Assembly: GCA_002773945.1 (NCBI GenBank)
Contig: PEZT01000025.1
Location: 1 to 42,592 of the forward strand
From: Candidatus Beckwithbacteria bacterium CG10_big_fil_rev_8_21_14_0_10_34_10
GTDB taxonomy: Bacteria > Patescibacteriota > Microgenomatia > UBA1400
DNA: 42,592 bases
Direction: 5' to 3'
In this document: positions 35,284-42,592 of the stretch, in pieces
How positions within the stretch are numbered: position 1 is the stretch's first letter
How the letters are laid out: the number at the start of each line of letters is the position of its first letter
The notes under the pieces: generated by a model
What the model saw: only the letters and a program-made list of their open reading frames with translations
Told to the model about the DNA's origin: nothing
The model's database searches: none
Position numbers and translations under genes: made by a program

Positions 35284-36993
35284 CTATGTCTCTTTATTGC
35301 CGCCCCCAAAAGGTTGTTTGGCTCGCTTATATGATTCCCTCATCTCCTTTTGATATCTCATTTGGCTAATTTGACTGACGGCACTGTAAGAAGCTTGACC
35401 AACACCAGTAATAGCTGATGGTCCAGCCATCACCCCGCCCATAATGGCCGCTCCAAAGCCGCTAGGTTCAACTTTAAGCATTTTCTTAACCCGGGTAACT
35501 ACTTGAGGCATCATCATAATCATCCCAAAGGCAATTAAACCCTTAATGGCATTAGCATCGCCGACGCCGCCATCTTTACCTAAAGAAAGCATTGGCGGTA
35601 CCCAGACTTGGCTATCCTCACCTTTATTGAAAAATCCAGCTTCATTGGTAACTTTCCACTCATTTACGTCCATCGGGCCAATTAAAATAGCGGTTAGCAA
35701 AAACATGGCCGCGATTACCGGGAAAACAATAATATTGCTAAATAATCCCTTAATCCAGCCGGCAAATGAATTACTGCCGGGAATGGCATTAAAAAGAATA
35801 TTAAAAGGGGCAAAAATTACACTGATAATTATTCCCAAATAAGAAAGAATTAAGCTGAAAAAAAGTTTAAATAAAGAGAAGAAGATGGCTGATCCCATGA
35901 CTAATTTGGCCAGCCCGCCGGCAAAACTTCCCAGACCAGTATCACTGTAAAATTCACCGGCTGCGCCATCAATAATATCTTTAATTGCCTCACTTGGTCC
36001 CTGAATAAAAATAGACGTTCCGGCTCCCTTTTTAAAAATAAGTTGAAAAGGGTTATTGGTTAGCAAAAGGTCAATCGGATCCTGAATATTTTCTACTAAA
36101 CCACCTAAACTAAGAATGCCGACAATAAAGTAAAGGAGAATATAAATTAGATCAATCATTAAGCCGGCAATGGCATAAGAAAAAGTAACTAAAATAAGGG
36201 TAATGATAACTTTAGGCAGGGCACTTTGAAGGGAAATGACTGTTTGGGGGTTAATTTTAGCCCTAAACATAATCATAAAACCAATGACAACAAAGATAAT
36301 CACAAAAGCTAAATAAGCCACATTCCGAAAAGCTTTCCAAATAGGTAGAATTGGCTGTAAAGCTTCCCAGCCAGTTCCTTGAGCATAAGCCGGTTTAGGA
36401 GAAAAGCCAATACTAGAACCTAAATCAGCTAAATACTCTTTGGTATTAACTGGAGGTGCTTCAATCATATAACCAATAAAGCCACCCAAAACTCCAATCG
36501 CCCCAACTTTTTTAGTTTGAACTCCTTTAACTGAGGTAGTAGGAGGACCCATAAGTTTAATATTTAAACCTTCAACAATATAGTCAATCATGCCTGGGAT
36601 TTCCTCTTCTTCATCAACATAACCTGAATCACCAATAACCCACTTAGCAGAATTAATTCCTGTGGTAGTTAGAGCCTCCTCAATTTTATTTCTGGCTCCG
36701 CTAACGCCAGCAGAATCATAATTACATTTATTATTAACCGTTTCAGTAGTGGCTACCCAACGACTTTCAGAACACTTTTTAACCACATTTTTTTGTTCCT
36801 CTCCCTCAATACATTTCATGACAGCGCCGTCTTCACACCAGCCTTCATCAGGGATACAGCGAGATAAATCACAAAACTCTACTCCTTCTTTAGGTTCAAC
36901 CGCTTGGACAAAAGGTTTAGCTAGAAAGAAAAAACCTAAAAGTAGGACAAAAAAGGTTAAAATAAATGACAGGACTTTTTTAATTTTGGGCAT
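35284..36993 (-). CDS. VirB6/TrbL-like polytopic protein with signal peptide and Cys-rich N-terminal domain
   Basis: Signal-like SFILTFFVLLLGFFFLAKPFVQA, then FCDLSRCIPDEGWCEDGAVMKCIEGEEQKNVVKKC; several TMs; T4SS context. Confidence 0.7.
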   Translation of the reverse strand: MPKIKKVLSFILTFFVLLLGFFFLAKPFVQAVEPKEGVEFCDLSRCIPDEGWCEDGAVMKCIEGEEQKNVVKKCSESRWVATTETVNNKCNYDSAGVSGARNKIEEALTTTGINSAKWVIGDSGYVDEEEEIPGMIDYIVEGLNIKLMGPPTTSVKGVQTKKVGAIGVLGGFIGYMIEAPPVNTKEYLADLGSSIGFSPKPAYAQGTGWEALQPILPIWKAFRNVAYLAFVIIFVVIGFMIMFRAKINPQTVISLQSALPKVIITLILVTFSYAIAGLMIDLIYILLYFIVGILSLGGLVENIQDPIDLLLTNNPFQLIFKKGAGTSIFIQGPSEAIKDIIDGAAGEFYSDTGLGSFAGGLAKLVMGSAIFFSLFKLFFSLILSYLGIIISVIFAPFNILFNAIPGSNSFAGWIKGLFSNIIVFPVIAAMFLLTAILIGPMDVNEWKVTNEAGFFNKGEDSQVWVPPMLSLGKDGGVGDANAIKGLIAFGMIMMMPQVVTRVKKMLKVEPSGFGAAIMGGVMAGPSAITGVGQASYSAVSQISQMRYQKEMRESYKRAKQPFGGGNKET

Positions 36994-37052
36994 TAGTTTT
37001 ATTTAATAGGCTTTTTTGAGAAAAGTCAAATAATTTTTTAGTAAAAAAGCCC

Positions 37053-40043
37053 TTATTGACCTCGACAGCAATACCAGTTACAAACAGCAGCACAGTTGCC
37101 AGTACTAGCTCGATCAGCCCGGACACAAACCTGGGCATTTTTATATTGACAATTACCATAGCCGCCGCTGGGGTTTGAAGAAAACTTCATTTTAACGCAT
37201 AAGCCTGAACTATCACATTCACCTGGAAAGGGAAGGGGACAGCCAGACCCTTCATAGTCTTTTCTTAAGCCAATTTCAAAAGGATTGCATTTGCCACCTT
37301 CACAAACAGGGTCTTGATTGGAGCCGCAGCCCTGGGTGGCATTGGGGTCAAAATAGTCACAGCCAAAGCCTTGATTGTTTTGACACAAAGAAGTGTCAAG
37401 AATAAGATCTTCTAAAGATTCGGCAAAAGTCTTTTTATAGTCATTAGGGTCACAGGAAGGACAAAGAGGGTCAATGTCTTTAATATTAGTTCCATAAGGA
37501 TATTGAGAGCAAAGATGCATACAATAAATATTTCTCATTTCTCTTAATTCAAAAAAACTGCCTGGTTGGCTTCCTTTTTCTGCTGGACTTAAAGCGACAC
37601 TGTAATTAAAATCACCCACTAAAGCTTTAGCTTTGTCTTTAGGAGTAACTTCTTTAATAATTTCTTGGGGCAGCTGGGTATAAAGAAGTTTGGCGTTTTT
37701 AACTGTTTCTTGAGCGCCGGCTAATTGAGACCGGCTTAAAAACATTAGTTCTTCATCTTGCCATTTATGAGTAATTTTTTTAATAAATTTAGAGATAATG
37801 GTGGAAGAACCAGAAGCTATTTCTTTTTCTCCTTCCTCTTCAGTGATATCAGTGATTTCATCCACCCAACCAGAAGTGGTAAAACTACCCTTAACATTGC
37901 TGGCGGAAAGAGTTTCTGTATCTACTTTTTCTCCAGGAAAACAAGGATCAAGGTTACATGTTGGTTGAGTTTCTTCTAGTTTAAACTGATAAAGATTAAC
38001 TGGTGAACAAAGGTCAAAATAAGTACAGATTCCTCTTAAAGCCCCGGCTAATTTACCCCAGAGAACTGAGGGGACTTTGATTTCAGCCTGGGGAGCAGCC
38101 CCGCAATCAGTCATAAAATCAGGGCTAAAACTACCAGCTTCATTTTGGCCCTGAATAGAAGTTTTAAAATACAAACTAGTTTCTCCGGGTAATTTTAAAG
38201 TTTCCGCGTATTTTTGGGGTAAGTTCTTTTCAAGAGAAGAAACCATTCTTTCCTGAAAAAGAGTAAAATCAGGAAAGCCAATTGAATTTAAACTTACTTG
38301 GCCGCCAATATCTGCTTTTAAAACTCTTTCTGTTTTAACCGCCAAAACATCTTCTTCGGTTTGGTTTTCTGAACCCAAATATATATATTCTGTTGTTTTA
38401 CCCAAATCAATGGACTTGCTTCTGGTAAAATCAGCACAAACATTGCCAGATCCAGAAATTAAAAGCCCCATGTTTTCACAACTTTGATTAGTCACATCAA
38501 TGTTATTAAGATCAATTATTTTTCCAGGATGAATATATAAGTTATAAGCATTAGTCCCTACACTAAAACAAGGATTTCTAATAAGGGGAGTAATAGCAAC
38601 CACATTTCCTGTGAGTTTAGGAATAGTTTCAGTAATAAAACTAGCTACATCTGGAAGGGAAGTATCATATTCAGCTGGTTTTAGGGAAAACTCAGTTAAA
38701 AGAAGTGGTTTGCCTGAATCCAGGCCAGTTTCTTGAATAAGCCATTGATAGGAAAGATAGGAGTTGTTAGCAATTTTTCCTTCTTGGCCAGGCACATGAT
38801 AAACATTAAAAGCATAAGCATCAGCTGTAAGCCAGGCAGACTTAGCTTGGTTAATAAAGCTAACCGCACTATTGGGGTGAAAAGGATCAAGCGCTGCTGG
38901 GGCCACTTTAATTTTATTATGATCAGAAACACTGCTATAAAAGATAAGATAAGCCTTAGCATATCCTTGAGGGTCAATTTGGCCGCCCCATTCAGTTTCA
39001 TTATTAACTTCATTGCCAAAAATTGCGTAAAAATTACCATTAATTTTAGTTAAAGCTTCGGCTAAGCTTTTAAGCTTGGACGAGTCATCTAAGCGATTAT
39101 AAATATCTTCCTGTTTCATGCCGGCAATTCTTATTATGATTGGTCCGGAGTGATTATCTAAAAGACTGTTTAATTGATTAATTTCATTCATATTAGGAGA
39201 ACCATTAGGATTAATAATTTCATTTTCAAAAAGCATAATTGTCACTGCTTGGTTTGAAGGCAGAAGAGGTAGGGCTTGATAATGAGAATGGAAAGTATGG
39301 CTGCCAATATTTGAACTGCCTGACCCAGAAGAAGAATCAGAAGAAGAATCAGAAGAAGAACTGGAATTATTTACCCAGTTAACAACAAAGTCACAATAAG
39401 ACATGCCTAGACGGCGGCAATCAGGGAGAGAAGGATTAGCTGAGCAATCAGAGCAAATTCCATAATAGTATCCGGCTGATTTTTTAATTGTTGATTCAGG
39501 CCAGTTGTTACTGTCAACTTGGCCGTCATTATTGCTGTCAGGCATACCACTGTCATGAGCTAGCTTAGCGGAGGCAGCAAAAATAGAATCGTAAATATTG
39601 CATATATTAGGATTTGTTCGGCCAGAAGCATTCTTATACTTATCCCATTGACTTGAGGTAAATTGCATTGGACCGGCCGCTCCATAAGAATTTGGCTGGC
39701 AGTTAACTGGATCTTGGATGCCTGGTTGGCTAAGACTATTAATTTTGTCATTGCTGTAATCCCAGAGATGACCACCCTCAATTCTAGCCACGGCCGTAAT
39801 AACCCCTATAGGGGTATTAGAAGCTTGAGCCGCCTGTTTGATTATATTTTTCAGAGCTTTCGGGGGTTCAACTTGGGCAAGAGAATAGTTCTGGGCTGAT
39901 AATTCTCTTAAATTTTCTTTTTTAGAGGATTTATTTTTTAAAAATTGAGGAATTTGAAAAATAAGCCCGCCAATTAGAAGAAGACCAATAATATATTTAA
40001 TGAGTTTAAAATTTAAATTAAGGAAAGGCAGGATTTTTTTCAT
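37053..40043 (-). CDS. Lytic transglycosylase (SLT-like) + Ser-rich linker + TIM-barrel glycosidase-like domain + Cys-rich C-terminus
   Basis: VITAVARIEGG...NSYGAAGPMQFTSSQWDKYKNA (SLT-like); SSSSSDSSSDSSSGSGSS linker; IIRIAGMKQEDIYN...FGNEVNNETEWGG...LLLTEFSLKPAEYD (GH-like); Cys-rich tail. Confidence 0.78.
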   Translation of the reverse strand: MKKILPFLNLNFKLIKYIIGLLLIGGLIFQIPQFLKNKSSKKENLRELSAQNYSLAQVEPPKALKNIIKQAAQASNTPIGVITAVARIEGGHLWDYSNDKINSLSQPGIQDPVNCQPNSYGAAGPMQFTSSQWDKYKNASGRTNPNICNIYDSIFAASAKLAHDSGMPDSNNDGQVDSNNWPESTIKKSAGYYYGICSDCSANPSLPDCRRLGMSYCDFVVNWVNNSSSSSDSSSDSSSGSGSSNIGSHTFHSHYQALPLLPSNQAVTIMLFENEIINPNGSPNMNEINQLNSLLDNHSGPIIIRIAGMKQEDIYNRLDDSSKLKSLAEALTKINGNFYAIFGNEVNNETEWGGQIDPQGYAKAYLIFYSSVSDHNKIKVAPAALDPFHPNSAVSFINQAKSAWLTADAYAFNVYHVPGQEGKIANNSYLSYQWLIQETGLDSGKPLLLTEFSLKPAEYDTSLPDVASFITETIPKLTGNVVAITPLIRNPCFSVGTNAYNLYIHPGKIIDLNNIDVTNQSCENMGLLISGSGNVCADFTRSKSIDLGKTTEYIYLGSENQTEEDVLAVKTERVLKADIGGQVSLNSIGFPDFTLFQERMVSSLEKNLPQKYAETLKLPGETSLYFKTSIQGQNEAGSFSPDFMTDCGAAPQAEIKVPSVLWGKLAGALRGICTYFDLCSPVNLYQFKLEETQPTCNLDPCFPGEKVDTETLSASNVKGSFTTSGWVDEITDITEEEGEKEIASGSSTIISKFIKKITHKWQDEELMFLSRSQLAGAQETVKNAKLLYTQLPQEIIKEVTPKDKAKALVGDFNYSVALSPAEKGSQPGSFFELREMRNIYCMHLCSQYPYGTNIKDIDPLCPSCDPNDYKKTFAESLEDLILDTSLCQNNQGFGCDYFDPNATQGCGSNQDPVCEGGKCNPFEIGLRKDYEGSGCPLPFPGECDSSGLCVKMKFSSNPSGGYGNCQYKNAQVCVRADRASTGNCAAVCNWYCCRGQ

Positions 40044-40387
40044 GATCCGGGGATTTTAAATTTAGTGAGAGCGTCAATACCGGTAAATTGACTGATAAAG
40101 CGTAAAATTAACCAGCTTCCCACCAGTAAAAGCAAACCAATTAAAGCATTAGTAATTGTTCCTGAAGCCTTTTTTACTTTATCTGGGTCACCTCCAGAGG
40201 TTAAAAAGGAGAAGCCGCCAGCTAAAAGCATGGCCAAAAAAACTAAGCCGGCTAAGCCAATAGCCAGATTTAAGACATTGGCAAAAATAGCTTCAAAAGC
40301 TTTAAAGTTAGCCACTCCATCTGCATCAACGCCGCCAACATCTTCCCATTCCTGAAGGGCGTAAACAGGAGAATTAAGTTTAAGCAT
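40040..40387 (-). CDS. TrbC/VirB2-like two-TM pilin-type protein
   Basis: LAGGFSFLTSGGDPDKVKKASGTITNALIGLLLLVGSWLILRFISQFTG; stop TGA overlaps the next ATG. Confidence 0.78.
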   Translation of the reverse strand: MLKLNSPVYALQEWEDVGGVDADGVANFKAFEAIFANVLNLAIGLAGLVFLAMLLAGGFSFLTSGGDPDKVKKASGTITNALIGLLLLVGSWLILRFISQFTGIDALTKFKIPGS

Positions 40388-40407
40388 AAAAATACCTTTT
40401 AAACTCT

Positions 40408-40806
40408 CTAGTATCCTATTGGGAGAGTAAAGGGTTCATTACTTCCAAATATATCTGGTAAGCCAAAAAAGTGAGTCACCAGCTTTATGATTAACCAAGC
40501 CAGAGCCACAATAGCTAGACCAATTAAAGCGGCGGTAATTCTGTTTCTGGCCTCTTCATATTTAGCCTTATCTCCTCCGGATAAAATCCATTGAATTCCT
40601 CCCCAGAGTAAAAAGACAAAGGTCAAAACCACGGCTACAATAAAAATAATTCTTATTATTCCCTGGATTAAAGGACTAAATTCAGTCACTTTAACTTCAT
40701 CAGGTTTTCCAACGCTAATATCATCAAAAGCCGCTAAAACTGGGTTAGTTAAGATAAGGTAGCCTGCTAAAGCAGAACCAAAACTAATAATTTTTTTAAG
40801 CTTCAT
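40408..40806 (-). CDS. TrbC/VirB2-like two-TM pilin-type protein
   Basis: WGGIQWILSGGDKAKYEEARNRITAALIGLAIVALAWLIIKL; strong SD AAGGAGGTGAAAAATG. Confidence 0.85.
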   Translation of the reverse strand: MKLKKIISFGSALAGYLILTNPVLAAFDDISVGKPDEVKVTEFSPLIQGIIRIIFIVAVVLTFVFLLWGGIQWILSGGDKAKYEEARNRITAALIGLAIVALAWLIIKLVTHFFGLPDIFGSNEPFTLPIGY

Positions 40807-40831
40807 TTTTCACCTCCTTAATAGTAATTAA

Positions 40832-40860
40832 TTATTACTTATTTTATCCATGTTTGTCAA
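40832..40860 (-). promoter_or_regulatory. Putative promoter TTGACA-N17-TAATAA upstream of the 40408-40806 pilin gene
   Basis: Minus strand: TTGACA = 40860-40855, TAATAA = 40837-40832, followed by a strong SD. Confidence 0.6.
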
Positions 40861-40895
40861 AATTTTTGTCCACCATTGCCAGTTGCTTTAGATAT

Positions 40896-41273
40896 TTATA
40901 TTGGTGGTTCAGCTGGTAAAGTTGATCCAGCATCCGGATTAAGGTTAAAATTAACCCATAAACCACTAACTTCACCAATTCCTAAAAAGTTTATAACTAC
41001 AGACCAAATTAACCAGACTAAAGCTAAAATTCCCAGACCAATAAAGGCATGGGTTATTTTTAACCGAGCACTCTTTAATTTTTCTTGATCCCCTTCACTC
41101 ATTATCCAGTCAAATGCCCCCCACAAAAGATAAGCAAAAACAATAATTGCTCCAATAACTAAGCTAATACTTAAAACTCGGGAAAGAAGGAGACCAATAT
41201 CTTTAATTTCAAAAACCGAGTTATCACTTTCCGGCTGAACAATTTTATTAATATTAGTAGTTACTCCGGGCAT
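40896..41273 (-). CDS. TrbC/VirB2-like two-TM pilin-type protein
   Basis: WGAFDWIMSEGDQEKLKSARLKITHAFIGLGILALVWLIW. Start moved from 41297 to the ATG at 41273 (MPGVTTN) preceded by AGGAG. Confidence 0.78.
   Translation of the reverse strand: MPGVTTNINKIVQPESDNSVFEIKDIGLLLSRVLSISLVIGAIIVFAYLLWGAFDWIMSEGDQEKLKSARLKITHAFIGLGILALVWLIWSVVINFLGIGEVSGLWVNFNLNPDAGSTLPAEPPI
41046..41113. repeat. Copy 1 of a 68-bp perfect direct repeat
   Basis: ggcatgggttatttttaaccgagcactctttaatttttcttgatccccttcactcattatccagtcaa. Confidence 0.95.
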
Positions 41274-41275
41274 AT

Positions 41276-41620
41276 TTATTCTCCTGGTGTGGGCCACTCA
41301 AAATTTAAAATATCAAAACCAAAAAAGTTTTTAAATAAAGCAATGATAGCATAAGAAGCGGCTAAAATAGCCATTCCGGCCATGGCATGGGTTATTTTTA
41401 ACCGAGCACTCTTTAATTTTTCTTGATCCCCTTCACTCATTATCCAGTCAATTGCTCCCCAGATAAGAAAAACTAGTAAAGCTAAGCCGCCTAAAACAAC
41501 AATTGTTTTCCAAAGCCGGACAATTAAAGGCGCTAAAGGGTTTTGAGCCACAGTTTCAAAATCTCCCTCAGGTGGAGCAATGACTTTATTTATAATGGCG
41601 GCACTTAGTTTTTTAGTCAT
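41276..41620 (-). CDS. TrbC/VirB2-like two-TM pilin-type protein
   Basis: WGAIDWIMSEGDQEKLKSARLKITHAMAGMAILAASYAI. Confidence 0.78.
   Translation of the reverse strand: MTKKLSAAIINKVIAPPEGDFETVAQNPLAPLIVRLWKTIVVLGGLALLVFLIWGAIDWIMSEGDQEKLKSARLKITHAMAGMAILAASYAIIALFKNFFGFDILNFEWPTPGE
41384..41451. repeat. Copy 2 of a 68-bp perfect direct repeat
   Basis: Same 68 bp as 41046-41113, offset 338 bp, in the adjacent pilin gene. Confidence 0.95.
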
Positions 41621-41624
41621 TTTT

Positions 41625-42119
41625 TTATTCTAACTTTCCTGGTCCTAAAACACCCTTTTTACTCGCTTCGCCAGCAAGATATTTTGAAGGATCAAGAATA
41701 TCAATTCCCAAGATTTTACCAATAATAAAGGCAATTGAATAGCTGGCTATAACCACAATTATACCAACGGCCGCATTAGTCATTTTATTTTTAGCTTTTT
41801 CGACTTTTTCTTTGTCTCCACCAGAGGTAATCCAGGAAATACCACCGATAACAAAATAGAGGATAAACATTAAGCCGCCAATAATAGTCATTACCCCAAA
41901 AACATTGGAGAAAATATCAGTTAAAGATTGAGAAGCGGATTCAATATCAGTCCCTGGATCATAACCCCCAGGAATACCTTTGATTTGTCCCAAAGGTAAT
42001 TCTTTGGCAAAAGCCAAGGTAGGTAGGCTTAAACTTTTTAAAATTAAAAAGTTTATTAAAAAGACTTTATAAATATTTTTTATCTTTAAAAAAATAGATT
42101 GATTAATATTATTTTTCAT
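41625..42119 (-). CDS. TrbC/VirB2-like two-TM pilin-type protein with N-terminal signal-like segment
   Basis: VIGGISWITSGGDKEKVEKAKNKMTNAAVGIIVVIASYSI. Track start at 42137 overlaps the neighbour; MKNNINQS at 42119 removes the overlap. Confidence 0.75.
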   Translation of the reverse strand: MKNNINQSIFLKIKNIYKVFLINFLILKSLSLPTLAFAKELPLGQIKGIPGGYDPGTDIESASQSLTDIFSNVFGVMTIIGGLMFILYFVIGGISWITSGGDKEKVEKAKNKMTNAAVGIIVVIASYSIAFIIGKILGIDILDPSKYLAGEASKKGVLGPGKLE

Positions 42120-42120
42120 T

Positions 42121-42486
42121 TTATTGACCAGGACCAAAAATTTTAGGATTTAAAATTAAACTGGCATCACCATATAAAAGAAAGGAAAAAATCGCAATTA
42201 AAGTAAAAGAAGCAGCAATAATAATCAGGCCATACAAAGAGTTCCAAATTTTACTTTGAGCAGTAGACATTTTTTCCGCATCGCCGCCAGCAGTTAAAAT
42301 TCCATAGCCGGCAATAATCAAATTAACTAGAGCAAATAACCCGGCGACAATAATTGCCAGTCTTAACATATTACTAAAAAAGTTAATTAAGCCAAAACCC
42401 TTACCTGTTTGCTGGTCAACACTAATATCTCCATGCTTACCTAGCCAAGCAGGGGGGGTTATTTCGCCAATAATATTTTCAGCCAT
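42121..42486 (-). CDS. TrbC/VirB2-like two-TM pilin-type protein
   Basis: IAGYGILTAGGDAEKMSTAQSKIWNSLYGLIIIAASF. Confidence 0.75.
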   Translation of the reverse strand: MAENIIGEITPPAWLGKHGDISVDQQTGKGFGLINFFSNMLRLAIIVAGLFALVNLIIAGYGILTAGGDAEKMSTAQSKIWNSLYGLIIIAASFTLIAIFSFLLYGDASLILNPKIFGPGQ

Positions 42487-42488
42487 AT

Positions 42489-42592
42489 TTAAACTCCTGA
42501 ATTAAATATATCAATTCCTGTTAAAAATTCAATTAATTTAATAATCCAAAAACTAATAAAAATTATAACAAAACCTAAGGCAGCACTGCCAA
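42489..42592 (-). CDS. C-terminal fragment of a seventh pilin-type protein (cut by window edge)
   Basis: Hand translation: ...GSAALGFVIIFISFWIIKLIEFLTGIDIFNSGV*, like the C-termini of the neighbours; not in the ORF track. Confidence 0.65.
   Translation of the reverse strand, partial: GSAALGFVIIFISFWIIKLIEFLTGIDIFNSGV

Noticed and set aside
38696-39053. 114-aa minus and 106-aa plus ORFs
   Set aside because: Both overlap the well-supported 996-aa gene in other frames.
39325-39365. AGAAGAATC tandem repeat, considered as CRISPR/VNTR
   Set aside because: Encodes the Ser/Asp linker (SSSDSSSD); no spacers. Possibly length-variable but explained as low-complexity coding.
39804-39817. CCCCTATAGGGG palindrome
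   Set aside because: Lies in the SLT domain coding sequence (NTPIGVITAV); isolated, no partner site.
1-42592. Alternative genetic code (TGA as Gly, known in some CPR)
   Set aside because: TGA acts as a stop, e.g. 40040-40042 at the end of a pilin gene overlapping the next ATG, and no ORF needs TGA readthrough.
17572-42592. Integrated conjugative element or prophage
   Set aside because: No integrase, transposase, relaxase, att-like repeat, tRNA boundary or phage structural gene seen within the window; cannot be excluded beyond 42592.

Overview
AT-rich, very gene-dense window that looks chromosomal and most resembles a Candidate Phyla Radiation / Patescibacteria genome (Microgenomates-like; this placement is inference). 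The first ~17.5 kb is mostly housekeeping: partial uvrB, a MurF-type ligase, an MBL hydrolase, a DUF84 NTPase, valS, L25, an SDR-DUF4012 fusion, an RNase H-like protein and a flippase. It is followed by a textbook origin neighbourhood, jag-yidC-yidD-rnpA-rpmH <- | -> dnaA-dnaN, with DnaA boxes and a DnaA-trio-like tract between dnaA and dnaN. From ~17.6 kb to the window end there is a large type IV secretion-like locus. It contains a VirB4 ATPase with a second ORF resembling the VirB4/TraC N-terminal domain, a PrgI-like protein with a C-terminal Ig-like extension, a VirB6/TrbL-like protein with a Cys-rich N-terminus, and a giant SLT + TIM-barrel-like + Cys-rich protein. It also has at least seven tandem VirB2/TrbC-like two-TM proteins, a 1037-aa membrane-anchored HExxH protein, and several large proteins I do not recognise. 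No relaxase, VirD4 or VirB11 was recognised in the window. The locus is the best candidate for an under-described system, plausibly an adhesion, DNA-uptake or export apparatus. Three real coding regions are missing from the supplied ORF track: partial uvrB, rpmH and a seventh partial pilin. No tRNA, rRNA, CRISPR array or transposase was seen. The standard stop code applies, since TGA is used as a stop.
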